Shown here: one piece after another, positions 1 through 10,509 of the stretch
How the letters are laid out: every line of letters starts with the position of its first letter
How positions within the stretch are numbered: position 1 is the first letter of the stretch
Source of the DNA: Astragalus membranaceus
Taxonomy: Eukaryota; Streptophyta; Magnoliopsida; Fabales; Fabaceae
Assembly: GCA_039519185.1 (NCBI GenBank)
Contig: CM076846.1
Location: 113,792,566 to 113,856,565, forward strand
Direction: 5' to 3'
Length of the DNA: 64,000 nt
Made by a program: the position numbers and the translations under genes
The notes under the pieces: generated by a model
Seen by the model: only the letters and a program-made list of their open reading frames with translations
Told to the model about the DNA's origin: nothing
Databases searched by the model: none

Positions 1-607
1 CTTGTGACCCTGCCCGTTGAAGCACCTCTGACTTGAGCGTTGGAGTGCCTTTGCAGGTACCACCCGCGTGCGGCCTACCACTCGGTCCTTCATCCCAGCG
101 ACCGAGCAACATTATCAAACAGCAGCAACCCATCGTATTGATCAGGTACGATCAGGTTACATTCGAGAATTTTCAAGCTTCGTTAAACAATTCTTAGGAA
201 AAACGTTTTTTTGGTTCATTTTTGTCCTTAATTGATACACTTAGAAACAAGAAAGACATTTGGTTTTGTTTAGACCGGAAGACATTTTGTATTGAATAGA
301 TCTATAATGCTAAAAGTAAAAAAGATAACGTGTATTTGAACTGTGTGGAAAAAAAAGTTAACAACTGTATAGACAAACAATGTTCAAGTTTTATTATATA
401 TTTTGACATTTTTATTTAGACAAAAGTATTCTTGATGGAGCCTATAAACTGAAATGACATTTTTTAATGCACCTATCGATATAAAAAATAACTAATCATT
501 AGTTCAAAAATTATATTAATAATCAGTAAATATATTATAAAAAATAAATTTTAATATTGATTCTTTTTAAAGAGAGGCAAAATATATTAATTATTGAGGA
601 GAGAGAT
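1..607. other. AT-rich stretch, no gene; short LTR-like piece at left edge
   Basis: I see no coding region. The first 120 or so bases are GC-richer than what follows and read like the end of a plant gypsy LTR (a run around 35-65 with GGAGTGCC and TTTGCAGGTACC). That match is from memory of legume LTRs and is weak. The remainder is AT-rich intergenic sequence. Confidence 0.3.
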
Positions 608-2028
608 TGTAACATCCTAAATTTCAGACGTCATAAAATCTAGAATGTTAACTATTTCAATAAAAATCAGAGTTGTAAACCTACTAAAGGAATTGAACAT
701 ACATAACTTGACGGAGTAAACCATCCATAAAATACTCTAGGAGTTATAAATACCAAATGGAAACTTAATGACATAACTGATAATCAGCTCAACATAAGTC
801 ATTCTTAAAAACTTGTTCAAATCTGAAAGTAAGGTTTACACAAACTACAACTTAGATTACAATAATCATAAGTTAAAGTTTCAAAATGATACATAGTACA
901 TAATACATCTCTAGCTTAGGATCGTCATCCTCCTGGTGTTTTATGTAATTACTTGAACACTTGACACAATGGTCCTTTTCACACTCGTACATAATTAGAG
1001 TATCATGTAGTATCGCTCTATTGCATTCATAACATTATCAATCTTTACAAAAATTGATAAAAAATTCAAACCATGTCAACATTAGTGAAAATTGGGCTTA
1101 AACAATCTCAATTAATATTCCAACACATGGGAATTGGATTAGGATAGTTGTACAAGATAATTGAGGGTCAAAAATGATAAAAATGTGGAAAAACCTGATG
1201 CTAACACGGGTACCTGTGTTGAGCAACACGGGCCGTGTCAGCAGATTTTTATAGAAAACTGCTGCTGGCCGAAACTGCCACGGGTCGTGGCAGACTATCA
1301 GATGTTCATTTTTTTTGCTGTTTTGTGTTTCAATCCTCAATCAACTTGTACTCAGTCCCTCCCAATTCGAAAGAACAACCATACCACACATATGTACACC
1401 AAATCAAGCCTCAATTGAAGCATTTTAATGGATCAAAATTTCAAGGCAATCACAACCACTTAATTGACACATGTAATCTCATAAAAACAACAATGAACTT
1501 AACATTTCAGCAACTTGAGCATTCCATCAATCGAATCAGACATGTGCACATATAAAACATTCAACTAGATGGAAATCAAATTCCTAACATGCAAGTTAAG
1601 TCTACACAATCACATAGGCAAGGAACTCACTTGTAGTTGCTGATAATGCAAATGCTAGCTACAATGTGACTCTTTGAACACCACACAAGCTCCCAAGCTT
1701 CCCCAAATTCGACCCCTACCCTCAAAGCTCCTAATTTGTGGCTCCAGTCAGCAATGTAACCCTTGTTCAGCTCCAATGAACTGATTTAACCCACATGCAA
1801 GTTGAATCCCAGCTCCTAGAACTCCATTTACCCACATGCAACCCAAAAGCAACTCAAGAAAGGGTGTGGATGGAAACTTCAGAAAAATGGTGCTCTAATC
1901 CTCCCAAGGCACTCGAATGATAGAGATGAAATGGAGGAAATGTTGTTCCTTACAAGCTGAAGTAATGGTTGCAGTTGTAAGTTCAGATGTTGAGAGTTAG
2001 GGATGGGTTGAACTCCCTTTTTCCCTCT

Positions 2029-2100
<72 letters not shown>

Positions 2101-2400
2101 ATTCCTACTTCTCTCACTTTGAGAGTTTTGGTTTCTTTTTGAAAAATGAGGAGAATAAATGTGTGTATGTAATTTTTGTTGAGGGTAAGTAAATGCGAGG
2201 GAGTAATTTTTGTTGTGAAATGCCCGTTTTACCCTTACACTATTAGTTTCTAATAACCCCATAATAAATCAACTAATCACTCTATTTTTACATTCAAGTT
2301 TCACAAAATTCATTTAATCATAAAATTAACAATACAATCAATTAACTCAATTATCACACCAAATCAATTAATAACATTTAATCATCAAAGTAATTAAAAT
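608..2400 (-). repeat. Decayed LTR fragment, probably Tekay-like
   Basis: The segment opens with TGTAACATCC, close to the TGTAACACCCC that starts the two Tekay LTRs later in this window, and carries the same AAAATCAGAGTT block shortly after. It also has the GC-rich palindromic patches (CACGGGCCGTG near 1230, repeated variants near 1275) common in such LTRs. No matching end or coding region follows, so this would be a truncated or solo LTR. The right boundary is a guess. No gene is supported inside it. Confidence 0.35.
2033..2097. repeat. (CT)n microsatellite, about 65 bp
   Basis: An uninterrupted CT run. The apparent reading frame across it on the minus strand is only an Arg-Glu translation of the repeat. 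Confidence 0.95.
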
Positions 2401-2799
2401 AGTTACTTTGAAGCCAAGGAGCCAGAGAGTTATCTTGCTGAAATTCAAGTTACATTCGGGAGGGAGCTTTCGAATTTGATAATTCTCTATGGTGGTTGTA
2501 TCTGATAAAAAAGTTAGTAGGATGGATGGAAAACGATAGATAGCAGAAATGAAAAAGGTCAAAAACATGTAGGGTTGATATTGAGATATCTTTGTTACAA
2601 GCACTACTTTCCAAGCTTCGAGTATTTTTTGTACTCAGTCTTGATTGGGAGGTAGGCGACTTGGTAGATGGATTGTCTTGACCAAATATATGACCTGGCA
2701 TGACCATGTTATGATATGCTCATTAATATCGTCATATTCAGAGATAGAGTACACGATGGAGAACTCTAATTACCACAATATTTTTTTGCTTTACTTAGA

Positions 2800-2925
2800 T
2801 GAAATGACAAATAAACACCACGCATACACACTACCACTGCTCACACCCGAGTTCGAACCCGGGAGCTGACGTCCCCATATCACTAAAATTGCCAAGACAA
2901 CCAACAGTGGAGGACAAATCACCAC
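2800..2925 (-). repeat. Possible tRNA-derived SINE fragment
   Basis: On the minus strand there is a Pol III B-box-like GGGTTCGAACTCGG (around 2848-2861). A candidate A box lies some 40-50 bases upstream. I could not find target-site duplications, so ends and identity are uncertain. A stray tRNA-like remnant is the alternative. Confidence 0.3.
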
Positions 2926-3279
2926 AGTATGATAATGTGCTTAAAAATAACAAATTAATATAAAATTTTTTTTTTTTTGATTGAAAATTAATATAAAATT
3001 TTGATAGTTTAAATATTATTCAAATCACAAAAAAATAGCATCATTTACTTATACATGAGTTTTACTACCGACTTACAAAATATAAATTATTCGACAATGA
3101 TTTCCAATAGCATATTTATACCAATGGATGGCGCGGGTCAATTATTCTATTTCACACACAAATTATAATATAATGTGAATGAACCGTGTCAAAATAAATC
3201 GTAGTATTTTGCAATATTACCCGATCCATTGCCATTACAAGGAAAGCCATTTTCTTCCGTAACTTTTTGCGCCTAAACC

Positions 3280-4842
3280 ATGGATCCTCCTTTGCCTAAA
3301 CCCTCCTTCAACCCTACCAAGCATCTCAAAGAACAATTAGTTACTCTCTTCCTTTCCTTAATCCCTATCAAATTCCGTTTTCCCCATTTCCTAATGATTA
3401 CAATAATATTCAATTTTTCATTATTAAGCCCCGTTTCATTTCTCTCTTAATTTTCAGATTCGTGAGAAATTTGAGCGGATCCTCTATGCTCGAAATCACA
3501 GCGCTCACAGTAATAATTCCTGTGACTCACTCCACTACTCAACTTGAACACCATTTCCTATTATCTTCATTCCAATCCAAATGTGATGATGTGGTCGTGT
3601 TCTATTTTCTTTTCCTTTTGCAGATTTTGGTTCTTATTCGTCACTCCTTTACCTCCGTTTCCCTAACTGGTAAGTCCCTTACAGCACTTAAGTTGTGCAC
3701 TTTTTGTTAGATATATTTAAGTTTCGTTTATTTACTTCTGTTGAAACTCTGTTATCTATTCTGTTAGTAATGAAGTTGTTTTGTTCTAATTATGTAGCTA
3801 GGCAGTTAGGTTGTTAGCTTTTTCTCTACTTCTGTATATAAACAATTCAGTTGTATCAATGTCAATTAGAATCATTTTACTAAACTAACACTTTCAAATC
3901 TTGTATAATTGTTTCTTTCTCATTTTCTAATGGAAATAATATTTTAGTTAGTTCATTGACCACCCAAACTCGACATTTTAGGCATGGTCAATTGCAATAT
4001 TTCATTATTTTGTGTGGGAATTATGTTCATATCCGATTCTGTTTCAATGCTAGGTCAGTTTAGCTTGTATATAATGTAAATAGCATGTTTCTTTTACTGT
4101 CTTTTTACTTGTTTTTTTGTTTTTTTTTTTAAAAATAGGTGTGTCTGTGAAGAAGAAAAATGAAGATGCGCCATCAGGGCATAGGAGTTTCAAAGCTTAC
4201 TTAGCTACATTGTCTTTGGATTTTCTTGTCATTGTTGTTCCTATGCTCTTATTCTTCACTTTAAGTCTTCCTGGGTAGCATCAATTGTCTTACTAACAAA
4301 TAGAAAATGTGTGGTGCGATTTTGATGAAGCTATTATATTGGTAACGATGACTTTGACTTAAATTTCAGTCATTTAAACTTGTAATTGCTACAATGAACT
4401 TGGTCACAGGTACTTGCTGACTGTACCTATATCTTGGTAAGCTTGTTCACAATCTTAACATTGCTTTATATTGCAGTCAAGGGGGTAATTGTTCAATTTT
4501 GTTTAGATAACTTCCTAAAGGGATAGGAGACTTTTATGACAAATAAAATAGAGCAAGGGATTCGCATGAGCCAAAATCTGAAAGGATAATAGCTGACTTC
4601 CATACACTTAACTGCAGGCCTGGTGGTTCATTTCCTGTTTTAGAAGAACCCAGTTCTCTTAGGGCATATATTGGTTCGTACAAGGTTATTGTGGTATGAC
4701 ATGCGACTATATAATCCTGTATTCCATTGTTCTGAACCTACTCTGGCATTATAATGATAAGCATGATTTTTTGCAGATGATTATAACAGTCTTGTGCATA
4801 TTGGCGGTTGACTTCAGAATATTTCCTAGAAGATATGCAAAG
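3280..4842 (+). pseudogene. PIGW: PIGW exons 1-6 and 5' part of exon 7
   Basis: Exon 1 starts at ATG 3280 (MDPPLPKPSFNPTKHLKEQ); its donor is unclear. Exon 2 is 3458-3521 (FVRNLSGSSMLEITALTVII, acceptor TTTTCAG). Exon 3 is 3624-3669 (ILVLIRHSFTSVSLT, donor GTAAGT). Exon 4 is 4139-4260 (GVSVKKKNEDAPSGHRSFKA and on to VPMLLFFT). It is followed by TTAAGT where GTAAGT is expected, so the donor is destroyed by one base. Exon 5 is 4410-4436 (VLADCTYIL; the family has W where C is seen). Exon 6 is 4618-4693 (PGGSFPVLEEPSSLRAYIGS). Exon 7 starts at 4777 (MIITVLCILAVDFRIFPRRY) and is cut after codon AAG at 4842 by the Reina element. A membrane-segment exon expected between exons 5 and 6 was not found. 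Confidence 0.85.
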
Positions 4843-5295
4843 TGATAGAGCCTTCTTGAATGTAAAGAACCTGAGCAGGACCGAGACAGTGGCCAGCACC
4901 CTGCAAAGGGTTATTTTATTTATTTTGGAAAGAAAGAGAAGTACACGGTTGCTCTATCAGCAACTATCTTGACGGCCTAACCCGTCTCTATTGGAGGCCT
5001 GGCCTAACCCAGTGATCCTTCCATAAGCTGAAAACACCCAAAAAGACTCTCCTTAGCTACACTCCCCCTATCTATTTATAAGATCCATAGATAGGTAATA
5101 GGTAAGTGAGCCTTGTACAACAATTTACTAACTCCCTCCCAGCTGAAAATAACAAACTGAAATAACAAACCTACCTAAACAACTAAAACAGAATTAATAA
5201 CAGTCATAACAATACTTAACCGAAAATAACAAACTAACTACCTACTTGTTGAATTATTCTTCTTTCTCCTTTGGTAGACCTTAGGAGATCTATCA
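4843..5295 (-). repeat. Reina 3' LTR (453 bp)
   Basis: Read on the minus strand it starts TGATAGATCT and ends CTCTATCA. A TATAAATAG promoter-like box lies near 5073-5080. It also encodes the last 19 or so residues of the polyprotein. Confidence 0.93.
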
Positions 5296-8200
5296 ATGCC
5301 ACCCTCTTGAAGTTTGACCTTGTCCTCAAGGTCAAGGTTGGGAAATTGCTGCTTTAACTGTTGTTTATCTTCCCACGTAGCTTCCTCTGACGAATGTCCC
5401 TGCCACTTGATCAAAACTTGTTCTTGGTCAATCCCCTGCTGCTTAACAACCCTTGAGTTCAGAACCTGTTCTGGCACAAATTGTTCTTCGGGGCCCTGCA
5501 ATTCATTTGGCAAATCGGCTTCCACGGGATGGTTACCTATAGCCAATTTTAATTGTGACACATGGAAAACCGGGTGGATCCTAGCTGTGGTGGGAAGTTG
5601 GAGTTTGAAGGCTACTTGTCCTATTTGCTTGATTACTTCAAAGGGGCCGTAGTATTTGGCCGAAAGTTTAGAATACACTCTAGTAGACATGGAAGTTTGT
5701 TTATGGGGCCTTATTTTGAGGTAGACTCTATCCCCCACTTTGATGGGTGAGGTTCTCCTATGTTTGTTGGCCCATGTGGCCATTTGATCTTGAGCCTTTT
5801 GAAGGTGTTCCTTAAGCTGTTTGAGGGCCTCATCTCTAGTCATGAGATCATGTGCTACGGTTTCCACTAGGGTCTCCCCGGGTATGAATCTAGCTAAGGA
5901 TTGTGGGGGTCTTCCATATACCGTTTCAAAAGGAGTGCATTGGGCGGCCTTATGAAAACTGGTGTTATACCAATACTCTGCCCAAGGTAAAAACTCGAGC
6001 CAACCCTTGGGCTGCTCGGAGCAAAAGCACCGGAGATAGGCTTCTAAGGTTCTATTCAAGACTTCCGTTTGCCCATCGGTTTGTGGGTGATACGCCGTAC
6101 TCATTTTGAGCTTGGTTCTTTGTAATTTGAATAATTCCTGCCAGAAGTGACTGAGGAATGTAGGGTCCCTATCGCTCACAATAGATGTAGGGATACCATG
6201 AAGCCTTACGACTTCCTTGACGAATAATTCAGCCAAAGTTCGGGCAGTGAAAGGGTGTCTAATTGGGATAAAGTGGCCGTATTTACTTAGTCTATCCACC
6301 ACTACAAGGATGGTGTCAAACCCTTTGACTTTGGGCAAACTAGTGATGAAGTCCATGCTAATCTCTTCCCACACGGCGGTAGGGATGGGTAGGGGTTGGA
6401 GAAGGCCAGCGGGTGAGGTGGTTTGGTATTTGTTTCTTTGGCACACCTGGCAGGCTGCCACATACTCGGTTACGGTTTTCTTCATACCTACCCAATGTAT
6501 AGATTGTGCTATCCTCCTATAAGTTCTAAATACCCCAGAGTGTCCTCCCGTAGGTGTGGTGTGGTATTCTTCAAGCAAGGTAGCGATCCATTTGGAGTTG
6601 GTTGAGATTACTAACCTCCCCTTATAGTGCAACTTCCCATGTTCCAAGGTGTACGACCCATTGGAGTTTGGGTCTAGCTCGAGCTCCTCCCTTATCTTCC
6701 TAAGTGCGGGATCCGCTTCAATTTCCTCCTCGAGTGTCTCGGAGGCTGGCCAATACGGTTTTGAGATGGCCTCAAGCTCGGTCTCCTCAAATTGCCGAGA
6801 TAAAGCATCCGCCACCTTATTACTAGACCCCTTTTTATATTCGATCTCGAAGTCATAACCTAGAAGTTTGGCTACCCAACATTGTTGGTTATGGGTTATC
6901 ACAGTCTGGTCTAGGAAGGTCCTTAGGCTCTTTTGATCCGTACGCACCTTAAATTTCCTACCAATGAGGTAGGGTCTCCAGTGTTGTATGGACAACACTA
7001 AAGCCATCAACTCCTTTTCGTACGTAGATTTGGGTAAGGATTTGTCGGACAAGGATTTGCTAAAGAAGGCTATGGGTTTTTTGTGTTGCATCAACACCGC
7101 CCCTAGGCCCGTGCCGGAAGCATCGCACTCAATCACAAAGGTTTGAGTGAAGTCTGGTAGGGCTAGCACAGGAGCAGAGGTAATGGCTTTTTGCAACCTC
7201 TGAAAGGCCTCACTACTGGCTGGGGTCCACTCAAAGCCCCCCTTCTTAAGTAGGTTGGTCAAGGGTCTTGCAATCTTTCCATACTCAAACACGAACCTCC
7301 TATAGTACCCTGTTAGTCCTAAAAAACCTCTCAAACCTTTTATAGACTTGGGGGTGGGCCATTCTAGAATGGCTTTGACCTTTTGGGGGTCCATGGCCAC
7401 CCCTTGTTTCGACACCACATGTCCCAAGTATTGTATTTCTGTTTGCCCGAACTCACACTTTTTTAGATTGGCACGATATTGGTTTTGTTGGAGAGTATGG
7501 AGAACTAGCCTTAGGTGCTCTAGGTGCTCCCTCCATGTCTTACTGTATACGGGGATGTCATCGAAAAATACTAGCACAAACTTCCTAAGGTAGGGTTTTA
7601 GGGCCTGGTTCATAGCACATTGGAAGGTTGCGGGGGCATTAGTGAGCCCAAAAGGCATCACTAAGGATTCGTAATGCCCCTGGTGTGTCCTAAAGGCTGT
7701 TTTGTGGATGTCCTTTGAGCCCATCCGAATTTGATGGTAACCGGCTTTTAGGTCTATCTTAGAGAAGTAAGCAGCCCCATGCAGTTCGTCTAAAAGCTCC
7801 TCTATTACAGGTATTGGAAATTTGTCGGGTATGGTGGCTTTATTGAGGGCCCTATAATCTATACAGAAACGCCAGCTTCCATCTTTCTTTTTAACCAAAA
7901 CGACCGGACTCGAATATGGGCTATTACTAGGTCGGATTATGCCTGCTTCTAACATTTCGGCTATCTGCCTCTCAATCTCATTCTTTTGGAGGTGAGGGTA
8001 CCTATAGGGTCGGACATTCACTGGGTCTACCCCAGCCTTGATGGGAATTTTGTGATCTATTTCCCTAATAGGTGGTAGGCCCCTAGGCTCCTCAAACACT
8101 AAGGCAAAGTCCTCTAGTACCTGTTTCAACCCCTCGTCGTGGCTTTCCCCCTTGGTGACATCTAAGACATTCATATTATTTGTAACGGTTAAAGCATAGT

Positions 8201-10019
8201 CTTTTGTCGTGTACCCTAGGGTTGTGTTCCATACTAAAGCCATAGCTTCTATATCCATAATTTTAATGAGGTGCATGGGGGAGATTAGAGACTTACTTAG
8301 ACTAGGATCACCTTGTAGTTCCACAGGTCCATTCTTTGAATTGAAGTGCATGCTCAGCTTCGCCCAATTTGCTTTGACATCTCCCAACGTTGCCAACCAC
8401 GCTACCCCCAGGATGAGGTCAATTCCTCCCAACTCGAAAATCAAGGCCTCTATGGTATCCTCGTAGTCCCCAATCTGGAATTTCACCCCGTTGCACTTGC
8501 CTTGTGTGCTTTTTCGATTGCCGTCTCCCAAACGAACCTTGTAGGTTTTACCTTTATCCACCTTCAATCCTAGTTTACTTACCAATCGTGGCGAGATAAA
8601 ATTATGAGTAGCCCCACAATCGATTAGAACTAGTACTTCGACACCGTTGATGATTACTATAATCTTCATAGTTCTTGGTTGATTTAGTCCTTTGGCAGAG
8701 TATTGTGAAAGTTCTAAGTTGGTGAGGTCTTCTTCGTCTTCTTCCTCAGACTCATCATTCGTGTTATTGGTGCCTTCAATCCTTCGAATCTCTCCTCCCT
8801 CGGTCAGTTCCTCATCTTCAGCCAGGATAACGACCCTTAAGTGCTTCTCAGAGCACCTGTGACTTGCTGTGAAAGGCAGCCCGCAAGTGTAGCACAGATT
8901 TGCATCCTTGCGCCTCTGGAATTCTGCGTGAGGAAGGAATTTGGTGCCCCTGTTTCCATTGTTCGTGTTTCCACGTTGGTTCGTAGTGCTGGACGACGCT
9001 GGAGCACTGGATGTTGCTTTGAACCCACGTTGCGCGTCGTTGTCTGCGCGTTTGGCTCCGTTCGGGTCGTGCCTTGACCCGTCTCGTGTCACGAAGCTAG
9101 AGGAGTGGAAACGTCCTCCATTGACGCGTGGTGTCGTCGTTTCTCCGTTGCGTGGTTCTCTCTGCATCTCCTCGACGCGTCGCGCCAATGCCATTGCCTT
9201 AACCAACCGGGTCGGATCTTGAACCCGCACAGCGTCGCGTATCTTCTTCCTCAACCCAGCCGCGAAATATCCCAGTGCAATTTCTTCTGGCATTCCTTTT
9301 GCTTGTGAAACCATCATCTCAAATTCGCGAATGAACTCCGCAACGCTCCCCTTCTGCGTGATTGACGACAATCGCTCGTAAACTGAACCATGCGCGCAAT
9401 CGTCGAAGCGCTCTATCAGTGCCTTGACGAATTCGTCCCACGTCGGTTCTTCTACCTTGTCCGCCCAGAATTGAAACCAATGGTTAGCGTCTCCTTCCAT
9501 GCAAATGTACGCAAGGCGCATTCTTTCTTGATCTTGTACCTTCTGAACCTGAAAAAATTTCTCTGCTCGCGAAATCCACCCTAAGGGGTTGTTTCCTTCA
9601 AAGGTTGGCAATTCCACCTTCTTGACCCAAGCACGCAAAAGCTCAGGCCCCTCTGCTTCTTCTTCGGTCAGCAGTGTCGCCCTAGAAGAAGATCCCTTTG
9701 GTTCGCTGGTGACAGGGCCGTCACCAACAATCGGTTTCTTTTGATTCTTGATACTGTTTTTGAGCACTATTGCCAAATCTGCTATTTCTTTCATGTGTGC
9801 TTCTAGTTTGTCGAAACGTTCCTCCGTTCTTGCGCCCAATTCCTCCGTTCTTGCGCCCAATTCCCCAATCTGGTCGTTCATTTGTGTTTGATCATTGTGC
9901 AATTGTTGTATGGCTACTGCTGTAGTTTTCTGTTCGCTGGTGACCGCCTTCAATTGTTCTTCAATTTTATTTGTCTTCGTTTCCAGGGCTGTGATCAGTT
10001 CGCCGTCGCCACGAGCCAT
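5238..10019 (-). CDS. Reina-type gag-pol polyprotein with chromodomain
   Basis: This is a 1593-residue frame if the ATG at 10019 (MARGDGEL) is used; the frame is open further upstream to a TTG at 10049 at the LTR edge, but ATG is the natural start. Domains in order: a coiled-coil-rich gag with a retrotransposon gag core (about residues 130-280); a variant zinc knuckle CYTCGLPFTASHRC (about 376-389); protease LIDCGATHNF (about 468, with Cys in place of the usual Ser/Thr after Asp); reverse transcriptase with FFDDIPVYS (about 820); RNase H with ECDASGTGLGAVL (about 966); integrase HHCC (about 1155-1195) and core Asp-Asp-Glu residues (DFITSLP, SDRDPTF, TDGQTEVLNR); and a C-terminal chromodomain (about 1515-1570). 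The frame runs through the polypurine tract and ends 58 bases inside the LTR. No stop or frameshift is seen, so the element may be autonomous. Confidence 0.93.
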   Translation of the reverse strand: MARGDGELITALETKTNKIEEQLKAVTSEQKTTAVAIQQLHNDQTQMNDQIGELGARTEELGARTEERFDKLEAHMKEIADLAIVLKNSIKNQKKPIVGDGPVTSEPKGSSSRATLLTEEEAEGPELLRAWVKKVELPTFEGNNPLGWISRAEKFFQVQKVQDQERMRLAYICMEGDANHWFQFWADKVEEPTWDEFVKALIERFDDCAHGSVYERLSSITQKGSVAEFIREFEMMVSQAKGMPEEIALGYFAAGLRKKIRDAVRVQDPTRLVKAMALARRVEEMQREPRNGETTTPRVNGGRFHSSSFVTRDGSRHDPNGAKRADNDAQRGFKATSSAPASSSTTNQRGNTNNGNRGTKFLPHAEFQRRKDANLCYTCGLPFTASHRCSEKHLRVVILAEDEELTEGGEIRRIEGTNNTNDESEEEDEEDLTNLELSQYSAKGLNQPRTMKIIVIINGVEVLVLIDCGATHNFISPRLVSKLGLKVDKGKTYKVRLGDGNRKSTQGKCNGVKFQIGDYEDTIEALIFELGGIDLILGVAWLATLGDVKANWAKLSMHFNSKNGPVELQGDPSLSKSLISPMHLIKIMDIEAMALVWNTTLGYTTKDYALTVTNNMNVLDVTKGESHDEGLKQVLEDFALVFEEPRGLPPIREIDHKIPIKAGVDPVNVRPYRYPHLQKNEIERQIAEMLEAGIIRPSNSPYSSPVVLVKKKDGSWRFCIDYRALNKATIPDKFPIPVIEELLDELHGAAYFSKIDLKAGYHQIRMGSKDIHKTAFRTHQGHYESLVMPFGLTNAPATFQCAMNQALKPYLRKFVLVFFDDIPVYSKTWREHLEHLRLVLHTLQQNQYRANLKKCEFGQTEIQYLGHVVSKQGVAMDPQKVKAILEWPTPKSIKGLRGFLGLTGYYRRFVFEYGKIARPLTNLLKKGGFEWTPASSEAFQRLQKAITSAPVLALPDFTQTFVIECDASGTGLGAVLMQHKKPIAFFSKSLSDKSLPKSTYEKELMALVLSIQHWRPYLIGRKFKVRTDQKSLRTFLDQTVITHNQQCWVAKLLGYDFEIEYKKGSSNKVADALSRQFEETELEAISKPYWPASETLEEEIEADPALRKIREELELDPNSNGSYTLEHGKLHYKGRLVISTNSKWIATLLEEYHTTPTGGHSGVFRTYRRIAQSIHWVGMKKTVTEYVAACQVCQRNKYQTTSPAGLLQPLPIPTAVWEEISMDFITSLPKVKGFDTILVVVDRLSKYGHFIPIRHPFTARTLAELFVKEVVRLHGIPTSIVSDRDPTFLSHFWQELFKLQRTKLKMSTAYHPQTDGQTEVLNRTLEAYLRCFCSEQPKGWLEFLPWAEYWYNTSFHKAAQCTPFETVYGRPPQSLARFIPGETLVETVAHDLMTRDEALKQLKEHLQKAQDQMATWANKHRRTSPIKVGDRVYLKIRPHKQTSMSTRVYSKLSAKYYGPFEVIKQIGQVAFKLQLPTTARIHPVFHVSQLKLAIGNHPVEADLPNELQGPEEQFVPEQVLNSRVVKQQGIDQEQVLIKWQGHSSEEATWEDKQQLKQQFPNLDLEDKVKLQEGGIDRSPKVYQRRKKNNSTSR

Positions 10020-10050
10020 AACTTGAGTATCCGGCAGGTCACGGACCAAT

Positions 10051-10504
10051 TGATAGAGCCTTCTTGAATGTAAAGAACCTGAGCAGGACTGAGACAGTGG
10101 CCAGCACCCTGCAAAGGGTTATTTTATTTATTTTGGAAAGAAAGAGAAGTACACGGTTGCTCTATCAGCAACTATCTTGACGGCCTAACCCGTCTCTATT
10201 GGAGGCCTGGCCTAACCCAGTGATCCTTCCATAAGCTGAAAACACCCAAAAAAGACTCCCCTTAGCTACACTCCCCCTATCTATTTATAAGATCCATAGA
10301 TAGGTAATAGGTAAGTGAGCCTTGTACAACAATTTACTAACTCCCTCCCAGCTGAAAATAACAAACTGAAATAACAAACCTACCTAAACAACTAAAACAG
10401 AATTAATAACAGTCATAACAATACTTAACCGAAAATAACAAACTAACTACCTACTTGTTGAATTATTCTTCTTTCTCCTTTGGTAGACCTTAGGAGATCT
10501 ATCA
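10051..10504 (-). repeat. Reina 5' LTR (454 bp)
   Basis: Nearly identical to the copy at 4843-5295. Differences seen are C/T in the GAGCAGGAC block, one extra A in a run, and T/C in the following CTC block. Confidence 0.93.
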
Positions 10505-10509
10505 CAAAG

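Larger units (their letters stand above)
4843..10504 (-). mobile_element. Complete Reina-type Ty3/gypsy chromovirus inserted in PIGW exon 7
   Basis: LTRs at 4843-5295 and 10051-10504 begin TG and end CA, and the whole is flanked by the 5-bp duplication CAAAG (4838-4842 and 10505-10509). Removing the element and one CAAAG restores an uninterrupted exon (codons for RRYAK then TETYG). One long gag-pol frame fills the interior. The polypurine tract is 5296-5308 (AAGAGGGTGGCAT on the minus strand). The primer-binding region next to the upstream LTR starts TGGTCCGTGACC; I cannot assign the tRNA. The short LTRs, 5.66-kb length, single ORF and C-terminal chromodomain fit the Reina clade (known family features). 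By eye the LTRs differ by two substitutions and one A insertion, so the insertion is young. Confidence 0.93.

Noticed and set aside
1879..2262. 127-codon minus-strand frame with a long Arg-Glu run
   Set aside because: It is a translation of the CT microsatellite.
10020..10049. TTG start for the Reina polyprotein
   Set aside because: An ATG lies ten codons downstream; initiation at a TTG on the LTR edge is not expected in plants.
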